A DNA stretch of 64,000 nt from Halegenticoccus soli (GCF_002844195.1 NZ_PEND01000004.1:1-64000); one strand, 5' to 3'; counted from the first letter of the stretch, positions 53,161-61,911 are shown. The notes: generated by a model from the letters alone, not told the origin. Numbers and translations: made by a program.

Positions 53161-55061
53161 TCGGTTCCGCCCCCGTCTCGATACGCCGCGACGACGTCTT
53201 CCGGTCGGGTGCGCTCCGCGTCCGCGAGAGCGGCGAGGAGCGACTCGCGGTCTTCCAGCGCGGTCAGGAGCGCCGCGTACGACTCGCCCGGCCGAGCGAG
53301 GCTCGCGACCAGCTCGCTATCGCCGCGAGCGATCGCGCCCGTCGGCGCGAGTCCGTCCTCACCCGGCGCGTAGAGCGGCTCGAAGTGCACGCCGTCCACC
53401 GCCGTTCGAACCTCCTCGATGCGCGAGACGCGACGCCGGTCGTCACCTCTCAGGGTCGCCACCAGGTCCGTCGCGCCGAACGAGGACTCCGGCACGCCGA
53501 GATCCGAGACGACCCGCTCGCGGACGGCGTCGCCGCCGTCGCCGTGGATCGTCCCGAGCACGGCGCTGCCCGCGGCGCCGACCCGCATCGCCTCGTACAG
53601 CGCCGCGGCCTCCTCGCCGCGAACCTCGCCGACGACGAGCGCGCCCTCTCCGAGCCGAAGAGCCGTTCGGAGTGCGTCCGTGGGCGAGAGCACCGCGTCG
53701 TCGTCGGTTCCGACCCGCAGGCGCTGCACGTCGCGCCCGCGCTCTTGGAGCGCCCGAACCGGCAGCTCCGGGGAATCTTCGATGACGACGGTGCGGGTCG
53801 CGGCCGGCAGCTCCCAGAGCAGCGCGCCGAGGGTCGTCGTCTTCCCCGCGCCGCGGGTACCGGCGACGAGCGCGGCCGCCGATCGCTCGACGGCGACGGA
53901 GAGGAGCGCCGCCGCGTCCGCCGGCACGGTTCCGTTGGCGATCAGACCGGGGAGCGTCCACGCGTCGCCGCCGTGTCGCCTGAAGGCGAACGCGAGGCCG
54001 TCGCTCGCCGGCGCGGTCACGCCGGCGACGCGGACGCGCCCCTCCCCGGTCGACGGCTCGACGACCGCGTCGATCGTCGGGTGCGCGCGCGAGAACGCCC
54101 GGCCGCTCGCGCGCCTGAACCGCGAGGCGAGGGCCGCCGCGCCGCCGGGCGTCAGCCGGACGTTCGTCCGCATCCGCTCGCCGTCGACGGTGACGCGGAC
54201 GGGGTTTTCGGTCGCGGGAGCGGTGACGAACGCGTCCGACACGCGCGGATCGGCGAACAGGTCGTCGAGCACGCCGTGGCCCCGGGTGTACCGCTCCAGC
54301 ACCGCCGAGAGCCGCTCGACGGGGTCAGCCTCGTCGGCGACGCGACGGACGGCCCGTCCGGGCGCCCGAGCCCCGCCCGAGACGCCGCCGGACGCGAGCA
54401 GTTCGGCGGCCGCCGCGAGCGTCGACGCCTCCCCCTCGCCGAGCGCGTGCGCGACCGGTTCCAGGTGGTACACCCGCCGATCCAGACCGGCGTCGTAGAT
54501 CCGGACGGCCGCACCCGTGTCGAGTGGCCAGCGGTCGTCGAGCCGCGCCCCGGCCGGCGGTCGGATCGTCACGCGGGAGCGGGCGATCGTCGGGCCGACG
54601 AACGGCCGGAGCGCGTCGCCGTACCCGTCCGCCCTCGCCGCGCCCTCGGCGAGCCCCGTCTCCGCGGCGATGGCCGCGACCGGTCCCGCCCGCCCCGTCG
54701 CCTCGCGGGCGGCGCGAAGCGGGTCGCTCGCCGCGACCTCGGCGAGCCGCCCGTCGTGAAACGCCGCGCGCTCGACGAACCGCCCCGCCGCGAGGAGCAA
54801 CGCCGCGGCGCCGTCGACGTACTGGCGTTCCCGCCCGTCCGCGCGGGTCCGAACGGCGTCGGCGTCGCGCCGTGAGAGGGCGCCGACGACGGTCGCCCGA
54901 CAGTCGGACTCCGCCGCGAGATCGCCCCCGCCGGGGCAGTCGTCGCTCTCGACGACGAGATCGACGCGGTCCGAGCGGCCGATTCCGGCCGGTTCGACGA
55001 ACATCGCCTCGCAGCGACAGGTCCGATCGTCCGGGTTCCGCAGCCAACGAAGCACGTTCAT
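53157..55061 (-). CDS. Type II/IV secretion system ATPase (PilB/GspE-like)
   Basis: 634 residues. N-terminal domain with CRCEAMFVEP and DDCPGGGDLAAESDC, Cys pairs typical of haloarchaeal pilus ATPases. The AAA motor has Walker A AGTRGAGKTTTLGALL, the Asp box VVIEDSPELPV, Walker B LGEGALVVGEVRGEEA and the His box VLGTIHGDGGDAV. It powers pilin assembly together with the platform gene just downstream. No PilT-like retraction ATPase is present. Confidence 0.92.
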   Translation of the reverse strand: MNVLRWLRNPDDRTCRCEAMFVEPAGIGRSDRVDLVVESDDCPGGGDLAAESDCRATVVGALSRRDADAVRTRADGRERQYVDGAAALLLAAGRFVERAAFHDGRLAEVAASDPLRAAREATGRAGPVAAIAAETGLAEGAARADGYGDALRPFVGPTIARSRVTIRPPAGARLDDRWPLDTGAAVRIYDAGLDRRVYHLEPVAHALGEGEASTLAAAAELLASGGVSGGARAPGRAVRRVADEADPVERLSAVLERYTRGHGVLDDLFADPRVSDAFVTAPATENPVRVTVDGERMRTNVRLTPGGAAALASRFRRASGRAFSRAHPTIDAVVEPSTGEGRVRVAGVTAPASDGLAFAFRRHGGDAWTLPGLIANGTVPADAAALLSVAVERSAAALVAGTRGAGKTTTLGALLWELPAATRTVVIEDSPELPVRALQERGRDVQRLRVGTDDDAVLSPTDALRTALRLGEGALVVGEVRGEEAAALYEAMRVGAAGSAVLGTIHGDGGDAVRERVVSDLGVPESSFGATDLVATLRGDDRRRVSRIEEVRTAVDGVHFEPLYAPGEDGLAPTGAIARGDSELVASLARPGESYAALLTALEDRESLLAALADAERTRPEDVVAAYRDGGGTE

Positions 55062-55088
55062 AGTCCGCGCTGGTCGCGTCCCGGTATT

Positions 55089-55556
55089 TCAAATCCCGCC
55101 CCGCGACCGGCGGACGATCACGGTCGGCGCGCCGTTGCGCCGTTCGAGCGTCATCCGCAGCCGGTGGACGCCGGGTTCGCGCAGGCTGATGGCCCCTCCG
55201 GGCGTCCGGAGGGCGACTCCGTCTACCCGCCTCCGCTCGACAGATCCGCCGGAGAGCCTGTAGGTCACGGTCGCGCTTCGACACCGCGGTCGGGGGCAGC
55301 CGATCCGCACCGCTTCGACCGGTTCCGCGGTCCACGATCGGCCCGGCAGTCTGATCTCGACGGTCCGACGCGCACCCGGCGTCCCCGGCTCGACGGGATC
55401 CTCTCGGGCCGCGAGGTCGCGGGCGGTGCGCTCGAAGCGGTCGAGATCGGCGTCGAGCCGCGCCGCGGTCCGATCGGCCCGGGCGTCGTCGACCGCGGGA
55501 AGCGAGGCGGCGAAAAGCGCGACGGTCAGCGCGGCCGCCAGCACGATCCGTATCAC
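55089..55556 (-). CDS. Membrane-anchored pilus-operon protein (DUF7311-type)
   Basis: 155 residues, starting at a GTG that overlaps the upstream stop (GTGA). The N-terminal helix (IRIVLAAALTVALFAASLPA) is followed by a helix of acidic/basic heptads and a beta domain with TVEIRLPGRSW and HRLRMTLERRNGAPTVIV. Haloarchaeal family always seen before the ATPase gene (number tentative). It may be a pilus base component. Confidence 0.7.
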   Translation of the reverse strand: MIRIVLAAALTVALFAASLPAVDDARADRTAARLDADLDRFERTARDLAAREDPVEPGTPGARRTVEIRLPGRSWTAEPVEAVRIGCPRPRCRSATVTYRLSGGSVERRRVDGVALRTPGGAISLREPGVHRLRMTLERRNGAPTVIVRRSRGGI

Positions 55557-56074
55557 AGCACCGCGCGCAGACGATCGGCGAGGTTCGTCGGGCGCCCGTC
55601 CCCGTCGGCGTCGGTCGCCGCCTCGACCGAGTCGGCGTCGGTCGACGCGTCCCCGCCCTCGGTCGCATGCGATCGGTCGACGTCCAGGGAGGCGTCCGAA
55701 CCGGCCGATCCCTCGGCCGAAGCACCACTCGATCCCCGGATCCCCGCGACGACCTCGTCGAACTCGTCGACCTCGTCCCCGCGCGTCGGGCCTCGACGCG
55801 CCGCTTCGAGCGCTTCGACTCCGGCGAGCGCCGCGTCCGCGCGTCGTTCGACGTCGCGGTTGACCGCGCGGACGTTTCCGACGTAGCCGCGGAGCGCCAT
55901 CGTCGCCGCCTCGAGCTCGGCGACGCGGTCGTCGAGGCGTTCGACCGCTTCCGTCAGCTCTTCGAGCCGTGCGTCCCGCTCCGCGGCGTCGGCGATCCCG
56001 TCGACGCTCCTCTCGTCGCCGATCAGCGCGCGCTCTACGGCCGCAAGCCGCTCTGCGAGTGCCGTCTCGTCCAT
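55553..56074 (-). CDS. Coiled-coil protein of the pilus operon (DUF7310-type)
   Basis: 173 residues from the ATG at 56074. Residues 1-95 are a coiled coil (LAERLAAVERALIGDERSVD, then LEELTEAVERLDDRVAELEAATMALRGYVGNVRAVNRDVERRAD), the rest an acidic, Ser/Ala-rich tail ending LADRLRAVL. First gene of the pilus operon. A TATA-like TTTCAAATACG (56096-56106) is 27 bases upstream. Confidence 0.75.
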   Translation of the reverse strand: MDETALAERLAAVERALIGDERSVDGIADAAERDARLEELTEAVERLDDRVAELEAATMALRGYVGNVRAVNRDVERRADAALAGVEALEAARRGPTRGDEVDEFDEVVAGIRGSSGASAEGSAGSDASLDVDRSHATEGGDASTDADSVEAATDADGDGRPTNLADRLRAVL

Positions 56075-56095
56075 AGGTGCGGGTTCTCCGGTCTT

Positions 56096-56106
56096 CGTAT
56101 TTGAAA
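56096..56106 (-). promoter_or_regulatory. TATA box of the pilus-like operon
   Basis: Minus-strand TTTCAAATACG centred 27 bases before the ATG at 56074, the leaderless distance. It lies in the only AT-rich patch of this gap. Confidence 0.5.
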
Positions 56107-56149
56107 TTGTCAGGGTAGCGTTGAGTAGCGGAAGAGACACGTGTTCGGT

Positions 56150-56310
56150 ATGAGGGTCGTGCTGATCGGGGTGGGTCAGGCGGGGGAAAGTGCGCGACCG
56201 CGTTGGCGGAGTTTCTGGAGCGCGCGGCGCGGGCGCAGGAGAGCGCGACGGAAGAGCGACCGGATTCGGCGAGCGTCCTCGAAGACGACCGGCTCGACCC
56301 GCTGCTCTGA
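56150..56310 (+). pseudogene. CetZ (tubulin/FtsZ family) remnant
   Basis: MRVVLIGVGQAG is the N terminus of CetZ, where a second G and K follow. Here the G run at 56182-56186 is one base short. With one more G the frame continues as GKCATALAEFLERAARAQES and then DSASVLEDDRLDPLL before TGA at 56308-56310. The second part resembles the acidic C terminus of CetZ, so the GTP-binding and loop domains in between (about 300 residues) appear deleted. CetZ proteins control cell shape and motility in haloarchaea. At about 53 residues it cannot function. Confidence 0.55.
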
Positions 56311-56371
56311 CCGTCCCGTCGGTTCGTCGGCGCGCCGTTCGCGGCACCCCGACCGCTCTCCACCCCGGTTC

Positions 56372-56389
56372 CCCGTCCGCGCGGACGGG
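56372..56389. promoter_or_regulatory. Perfect 18-bp palindrome upstream of the DUF389 gene
   Basis: CCCGTCCGCGCGGACGGG, perfectly symmetrical, 7 bases before the TATA-like GTTATC at 56397-56402. It could be an operator or simply a GC-rich hairpin. Confidence 0.4.
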
Positions 56390-56425
56390 TGAGGGAGTTA
56401 TCTCTACCTGACACCTACTCAACAC

Positions 56426-57586
56426 GTGCGTCTGGTTCAGATCATGATCCCGTCGGGGCGACGCGAGGCCGCTCTGACGGTTCTCGACGGCGAGGGCATC
56501 GACTACGCGGTCTGGGAGGAGACGGGGCGCGGCGACTTCGAGGCGGTCGTCTCGTTTCCGGTACCGCCGGCCGGCGTCGAGTCCGCGCTCGAACGCCTCC
56601 GAAACGTGGGAATCAGGGACGACTCGTACGCGATCGTCCTGCCGACGGAGACGGTCGTCTCGGCCCGAATCGACGCGCTTCGGGGTCGGTACCGCGGGAA
56701 CCGCATCTCCCGCGAGGAGTTGCTCGCGCGGACGGAAGACCTCGCCCCCGAGACGTCGACCTACGTCGCCTTTCTCCTCTTGAGCACGCTCATCGCGGCC
56801 GCGGGGCTGCTCTCGGACTCCGAGGCGACGATCGTCGGCGCGATGGTCATCGCCCCGTTGATGGGGCCGGCGCTCTCGGCGAGCATCGGGACGGTTCTCG
56901 GCGATCGCGACCTCGCCTCCCGCGGCGTCGCGCTCCAGACGGCCGGGTTACTGCTCGTCGTCGCGACCGCGGCGCTCCTGGGGTGGGCCCTCAGGGAGAC
57001 CATGATCGTTCCGCCGGCCACCGACCTCGAAGCCATCCCGCAGGTCCGGGAACGGCTCACGCCGAACTTCCTGTCGCTCTTTCTCGCGCTGGGGTCGGGA
57101 ACGGCCGGCGCCCTAAGCCTCGTTCGGAACGCGGGGACGACTCTCGTCGGCGTGGCCATCGCCGTCGCGCTCGTTCCGCCGGCCGCGACGGCGGGACTCG
57201 CGGTCGCGTGGGGGCTTCCGCTCGCCGCGGCGGAGGCGAGCGTGCTCGTGCTCGTGAACCTCCTCGCCATCAACCTCTCGGCGCTGGTCCTGCTGTGGGC
57301 CGCCGGGTACCGTCCGGAGCGCTCCTCGGAAACCGCGGCGGTCAGGCGGACGCTGCTGTCGCGGCTCGCGACCATCGCGGCGGTTCTCGCCGTGCTCTCC
57401 GTGGTCCTCGCCGGCGTGACCTACGCGTCGTTCGGGACCCCCGCCGAGGTGACCGTCGTCGTCGGCCACCCCGACGGCGCATCGGTGCCGGGATTGGCAG
57501 ATCGGATCGACGAGCGCCTGACGGGCGAGACGGGCAGGGACACCTCCGTCGAGGTCGTCTACGTCACCTCGCAGGAGTCGGCGTGA
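56426..57586 (+). CDS. DUF389/TIGR00341-family membrane protein
   Basis: 386 residues, starting at GTG. A soluble N-terminal domain (MRLVQIMIPSGRREAALTVLDGEGIDYAVWEETGRGDFEAVVSF, about 1-90) precedes six or so membrane helices with the DUF389 signature ATIVGAMVIAPLMGPALSASIGTVLGDRDL and LVRNAGTTLVGVAIAVALVPPAATAGLAVA. The C-terminal part is a short extracellular or cytoplasmic domain. Function unknown; suggested roles include transport. GTTATC at 56397-56402 is about 27 bases upstream. Confidence 0.88.
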   Translation: MRLVQIMIPSGRREAALTVLDGEGIDYAVWEETGRGDFEAVVSFPVPPAGVESALERLRNVGIRDDSYAIVLPTETVVSARIDALRGRYRGNRISREELLARTEDLAPETSTYVAFLLLSTLIAAAGLLSDSEATIVGAMVIAPLMGPALSASIGTVLGDRDLASRGVALQTAGLLLVVATAALLGWALRETMIVPPATDLEAIPQVRERLTPNFLSLFLALGSGTAGALSLVRNAGTTLVGVAIAVALVPPAATAGLAVAWGLPLAAAEASVLVLVNLLAINLSALVLLWAAGYRPERSSETAAVRRTLLSRLATIAAVLAVLSVVLAGVTYASFGTPAEVTVVVGHPDGASVPGLADRIDERLTGETGRDTSVEVVYVTSQESA

Positions 57587-57611
57587 GAAGCGGTCGGCGG
57601 ATCGAGCGCGC

Positions 57612-58955
57612 TCAGACGAGGCTCGCGCCGTCGAACTCGGTCCGCGAGTAGTCGACCTCCATCAGGTCGAGGATGGTCGGCGCGATGTCGAACAGGTCGG
57701 CCTCGCCGATGGTCGCCTCGGGGTCGTCGACGTACAGCGTCGCGTTCTCGAAGCTGTGCATCCCGTTGCGCGGCCCGCTTCCGAACACGTCGTCGTGACC
57801 CTTGAAGCCGGCCTTCAGGTCGAAGCCGTGGTTCGGGATGGCGACGAGGTCGGGCGCGATGTCGTCGTGGTCGCCGCGGAACGCCTCCTCCTTCTCGACG
57901 ACGCGGGCGCACACCTTCTTCCCGTCGGGGCCTTCGAGCGATTCGAGCGCCTCCTTGAGTTCGGCGCGCGTCGACTCGTACTCGCTCTGCGGGACGGTCC
58001 CGCGCGGTTCGCGCCCTTCGAGGTTGATGTAGAACCGGCCGGGGATGAGCGAGTAGGCGACGGCGTCGTCGCTGATGTCGTCGAGTTCCGAGTGGTCGTC
58101 CGTCCGGTAGCTGAGCCAGCCTTCCTGTTCGAGCCAGGTGTTGAAGTGAACCTCGTAGTCGAGCGAGGTGAACCCGTGGTCGCTGGCGACGACGAGCGTC
58201 ACGTCGTCGGGGAGCATGGCGCGGATGCGCCCGATGTAGTCGTCCAGCTTCCGGTAGAAGTCCATGAACGCGTCCTTGTTCTCGCCGTCGCGCTCGTAGT
58301 CCTTGAAGAGAAAGTGGTTCACGCGGTCGGTGGTCATGAAGACGCCGAAAAAGAGGTCCCAGTCGTCCTGTTCGATGTAGTGTTCGAACGCCTCGAACCG
58401 CCTGTCGAGCGTCTCGTGGGCGTCCTCCATGAACTCGCTCTTGTCCTCTTTGTGCCCGAGCTTGGCGTTCACGTCGATCTTGTAGCCGATCGACTGGAGG
58501 TAGTCGCGCAGTTCGTCGGGGCGGGCGGCCTTGTCGATGCCGGGCGAGAGAAAGCCCGACACCATCCGCTGGACGTTCCGCTGCGGGGGGAACGTGACGG
58601 GAACGTTCAGGACGGTCGCGTCCCTCCCGGTCTCGGAGACGCGGTCCCAGAGGCGGGTCGCCTGCACGTCGCGGCCCATGGGGACGTAGGTGTCGTACGA
58701 GCCGACTTCTCGGTCCTGAAACCCGTAGACGCCGGTTTCACCGGGATTGACGCCGGTCGTGAGCGCCGGCCAGCAGGCGCTGGACTCGGGGGGGACGATG
58801 CTGTCGATCGCGCCGGCGCTCCCCTCGTCGGCGAAAGCGGCGAAGTTGGGAAACTCGTCGCGGTGCTCTTCGAGCAGGCTGAACGGCACACCGTCGATAC
58901 CGATGAAAGCGACGCGCGGGTCGTCGTTGCCGCGCAATCGATCGAACAGTCCCAT
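57612..58955 (-). CDS. Alkaline-phosphatase-superfamily hydrolase (type I phosphodiesterase-like)
   Basis: 447 residues. RVAFIGIDGVPFSLLEEH carries the metal Asp, PPESSACWPALTTGVNPGETGVYGF the nucleophile region (Ser/Thr at the active site), and VTLVVASDHGFTSLDYEVHFNTWLEQEGWL the Asp-His pair. DIAPTILDLMEVDYSRTEFDG closes the fold. Haloarchaeal members are annotated as nucleotide pyrophosphatases or phosphoglycerate-mutase-like enzymes; the substrate is unknown. It converges with the DUF389 gene, 25 bases apart. Confidence 0.88.
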   Translation of the reverse strand: MGLFDRLRGNDDPRVAFIGIDGVPFSLLEEHRDEFPNFAAFADEGSAGAIDSIVPPESSACWPALTTGVNPGETGVYGFQDREVGSYDTYVPMGRDVQATRLWDRVSETGRDATVLNVPVTFPPQRNVQRMVSGFLSPGIDKAARPDELRDYLQSIGYKIDVNAKLGHKEDKSEFMEDAHETLDRRFEAFEHYIEQDDWDLFFGVFMTTDRVNHFLFKDYERDGENKDAFMDFYRKLDDYIGRIRAMLPDDVTLVVASDHGFTSLDYEVHFNTWLEQEGWLSYRTDDHSELDDISDDAVAYSLIPGRFYINLEGREPRGTVPQSEYESTRAELKEALESLEGPDGKKVCARVVEKEEAFRGDHDDIAPDLVAIPNHGFDLKAGFKGHDDVFGSGPRNGMHSFENATLYVDDPEATIGEADLFDIAPTILDLMEVDYSRTEFDGASLV

Positions 58956-59127
58956 ATCTTTCGCATAGCCCGGAGGAGCATAAAGAACCTTCCCTTACCG
59001 CGATACGGGCCGAGCCACTCGTTCGCACGCCGTGGCCGGTCGAGATGGTCGATCGAGCGTCGCGACGCGGGATCGTCGCCGAAGGAGCAAAGTGCGAACC
59101 GCGGCAACTACCACCAGTGACCGAGTC

Positions 59128-59565
59128 GTGAAAGAGTTCGAGCGAAAGCAACTGCTGGAGCGCGTCAACCGGGAGGGCGCGACCGTCGGGGCGGACATCC
59201 CGGAGACGATCACCGTCCAGGGCGAGGAGATCAACCTGCGCCGGTTCGTCTTCGAGATCAAGCGCCGTGACACCATCCCGTCCGGCGAGCGCGAGCGCGT
59301 CGATCGAGCGAAGAAGAACCTGCGCAGAGAGCGCCTCCAGCGCCTCCGGCGCATCGAGAACAACGAGGTGAGTTACGAGGAGGGGCGCGCGCTCGTCGAG
59401 AGCATCATCGGCATCGACCGGGCGCTGAACGCCCTCGATCAGCTTCGCCCCGTCGACCTCGAACAGGAGGCTAAGGTGCAGCAGGCGGCCGATCAGAAGC
59501 GCTGGATGAAGTTTCTCAAGCAGGCGCTCGGCAACGAGAGCGACAACAAGGGTATCCGCCGATGA
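59128..59565 (+). CDS. DUF5788-type protein
   Basis: 145 residues from the GTG at 59128. FERKQLLERVNREGATVGADIPETITVQGEEINLRRFVFEIKRRDTI, then a highly basic helix (VDRAKKNLRRERLQRLRRIENNEVSYEEGRALVESIIGIDRALNALDQL). The basic helix suggests nucleic acid binding. Its stop overlaps the PolX start by four bases (ATGA at 59562-59565), a strong sign of coupling with DNA repair. Confidence 0.8.
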   Translation: MKEFERKQLLERVNREGATVGADIPETITVQGEEINLRRFVFEIKRRDTIPSGERERVDRAKKNLRRERLQRLRRIENNEVSYEEGRALVESIIGIDRALNALDQLRPVDLEQEAKVQQAADQKRWMKFLKQALGNESDNKGIRR

Positions 59566-61310
59566 GCCGGAACGAGGAGGTCGCCGCGCTGCTCGACGAG
59601 TACGCGGACCTGCTCGACGCGAAGGGCGTCGAGTACAAGCCGCGGAGCTACCGCCGGGCGGCCGACAACGTCCGCGAGTACCCACGCCCGATCGAGGAAC
59701 TCGCCGCCGAGGGCACGGACGCGGTTCGACGCGTCGACGGCGTCGGCGACGCCATCGCGGACAAGATCGTCGAGTACTTCGACGACGGGCGGATCGAGGA
59801 GCTGGAGGAGCTCCGCGAGGAACTCCCCGTGGACATGCGGGCGCTGACGAGCGTCGAGGGCGTCGGACCGCGGACCGTCGGCGACCTCTACGAGGCGCTC
59901 GGGATCACGAACCTCGACGAGCTGGAGCGGGCCGCCGAGGAGGGGGAGATCCGAGCGGTCGAGGGGTTCGGCGAGAAGACGGAGCGGAACATCCTCGACA
60001 ACATCCCGTTCGCCCGGCAGGCCCAGGAGCGCCAGCTGCTCGGCAGGGCGCGCCCGCTCGCGGACGGCGTGCTCGACTACCTCAGGGAGGCCGAGGGCGT
60101 CGAGCGCGCGGAGGTCGCGGGGTCGATCCGGCGCTGGCGCGAGACCATCGGCGACGTGGACGTGCTCGTCGCGAGCACCGCGGGCGAAGACGTGGTCGAC
60201 GCCTTCACCGACTGGCCCGTGGCCGAGACGGTCATCGAGGCGGGTCCGAGCAAGGCGAGCGTCCGCGCCAACGGCATCCGCGTCGACCTCCGGGTGGCGA
60301 CGCCCGCGGAGTTCGGCAGCGCGCTCCAGTATTTCACCGGCAGCCGCGAGCACAACATCCACCTCCGGAACGTCGCCATCGCGCGCGACCTGAAGATAAA
60401 CGAGTACGGGATCTTCGACGTCTCCGAGGTTGACGACCCCGACACGGGCCAGCGGGTCGGCACCCGGATCGGCGGGGAGACGGAGGAGGAGATCTACGAC
60501 GCGCTGGACATGCCGACGATGCCGCCCGAACTCCGCGAGGACGCGGGCGAGATCGAGGCCGCGCTGGAGGGCTCGCTCCCGGACCTCGTCGGGGAGGAGG
60601 AGATCCGCGGCGACCTCCACACCCACACCGACTGGTCCGACGGAAACCGCACCATCGAGGAGATGGTCGAGGCGGCCGCGGACCGCGGCTACGAGTACCA
60701 CTGCGTCTCCGATCACGCTGCCGGCCCCGGCATCGTCGCGGGCGTCGGCCTCTCCGAGGAGGAGGTCGAAGAGCAGGCGGCGGCCGTCGCGGCCGTCGCG
60801 GACGACGCGCCCGTCGAAGTGCTCCACGGCATCGAGACGAACATCGACGCCGAGGGCGGTCTCTCGCTCGACGACGACGTCCTCTCCGGACTGGACGTCG
60901 TGATCGCTTCCCCGCACACCGCCCTCGACCAGGGCCGCGAGGCCGCCACCGAACGGCTGTTGCGGGCGATCGAGCACCCCTCGGTCGACATTATCGGTCA
61001 CCCCACCGGCCGACTCCTGAATCAGCGACCGGGCCTCGACCTCGACCTGGAGCGGATCGCCGAGGCGGCGGCCGAACACGGCACCGCGCTCGAACTCAAC
61101 GCCAACCCGCACCGGCTGGACCTCCGCGCCGAGGCGATCCGCATCGCCGTCGAGGCGGGGGCCGCGATCGCGATTGACACCGACGCCCACGGCCCCGCGG
61201 AACTCGACAACGTCCGGTACGGCGTCTACACCGCCCGCCGGGGGTGGGCCGAAACCGCGGACGTGCTCAACGCGCGCGACGTCGACGGGCTCCGGGAGTT
61301 CCTCCACTGA
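59562..61310 (+). CDS. polX: DNA polymerase X with PHP nuclease domain
   Basis: 582 residues. Helix-hairpin-helix region 40-140 (VRRVDGVGDAIADKIVEYFD, TSVEGVGPRTVGDLYEALGI). The nucleotidyltransferase centre is VAGSIRRWRETIGDVDVLV with two Asp, and the third Asp in VRANGIRVDLRVA. The C-terminal PHP domain (about 340-575) has GDLHTHTDWSDGNRTIEEM, HCVSDHAAG, LHGIETNID and AIDTDAHGP, a full metal set. It fills gaps and trims ends in base excision repair, as in bacterial and archaeal PolX. Longest gene of the DUF5788-PolX-Mut7-C run. Confidence 0.96.
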   Translation: MSRNEEVAALLDEYADLLDAKGVEYKPRSYRRAADNVREYPRPIEELAAEGTDAVRRVDGVGDAIADKIVEYFDDGRIEELEELREELPVDMRALTSVEGVGPRTVGDLYEALGITNLDELERAAEEGEIRAVEGFGEKTERNILDNIPFARQAQERQLLGRARPLADGVLDYLREAEGVERAEVAGSIRRWRETIGDVDVLVASTAGEDVVDAFTDWPVAETVIEAGPSKASVRANGIRVDLRVATPAEFGSALQYFTGSREHNIHLRNVAIARDLKINEYGIFDVSEVDDPDTGQRVGTRIGGETEEEIYDALDMPTMPPELREDAGEIEAALEGSLPDLVGEEEIRGDLHTHTDWSDGNRTIEEMVEAAADRGYEYHCVSDHAAGPGIVAGVGLSEEEVEEQAAAVAAVADDAPVEVLHGIETNIDAEGGLSLDDDVLSGLDVVIASPHTALDQGREAATERLLRAIEHPSVDIIGHPTGRLLNQRPGLDLDLERIAEAAAEHGTALELNANPHRLDLRAEAIRIAVEAGAAIAIDTDAHGPAELDNVRYGVYTARRGWAETADVLNARDVDGLREFLH

Positions 61311-61313
61311 GCG

Positions 61314-61859
61314 ATGGACGCAAACGAGGACGGGGTCGCGAACGAGGACGGGGTCGCGAACGAGGACGGGGTCGCGAACAAGGGCGGAGACGCGAACGAG
61401 AACGACGGGCGGGCGCGGGGCCGCGATCGGCTCCTCCTCGACGTGATGCTCGGGAAGCTCTCGACGTACCTCCGGATGTGCGGCTACGACGCGGCGTACG
61501 CACTGGATCGCGGTCTGGAGGACGACGACCGCCTCCTCGAACTGGCCGCCGCGGAGGATCGCCGGCTGGTCACCCGAGACGCCGGCCTCGCCGCCCGCGC
61601 GGCGGACGCCGTCCTCCTCGAATCGAGGGGGACCGAGGACCAACTCCGGGAACTGCGCGAAGCCGGGTACAGCCTCGAACTGGACGATCGCCCCTCGCGG
61701 TGCGGCCGGTGCAACGGCCCCGTGGTCCGGGCGGACGGCGACGCGCGCCCGGACTACGTGCCCGACGGGGTTCGGGCGTGGCGCTGCCGCCGCTGCGGCC
61801 AGTGGTTCTGGAAGGGGACGCACTGGGCGGACGTGGCGGAGCGGCTGGGTGAACTCTGA
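61314..61859 (+). CDS. Mut7-C RNase-domain protein with N-terminal tandem repeat
   Basis: 181 residues. The first 30 are repeats of ANEDGV, encoded by 18-base units (three exact and two altered, 61320-61410). The Mut7-C domain follows: RLLLDVMLGKLSTYLRMCGYDAAYAL, RRLVTRDAGLAARAADAV, and a zinc ribbon CGRCNGPVVRAD ... RCRRCGQWFWKGTHW. This PIN-like domain is found in the exonuclease Mut-7 and alone in archaea. It starts 3 bases after PolX and is probably in the same transcript. Confidence 0.88.
   Translation: MDANEDGVANEDGVANEDGVANKGGDANENDGRARGRDRLLLDVMLGKLSTYLRMCGYDAAYALDRGLEDDDRLLELAAAEDRRLVTRDAGLAARAADAVLLESRGTEDQLRELREAGYSLELDDRPSRCGRCNGPVVRADGDARPDYVPDGVRAWRCRRCGQWFWKGTHWADVAERLGEL
61320..61410. 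repeat. 18-base tandem repeat in the Mut7-C gene
   Basis: Three near-identical units of GCGAACGAGGACGGGGTC followed by two degenerate ones, in frame (ANEDGV). It lies outside the enzyme domain. Confidence 0.8.
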
Positions 61860-61911
61860 CGCGCCGACCGCGTCGTCTCACCGTGGATCACCTCTCGCCG
61901 CAAGCTCCGCC

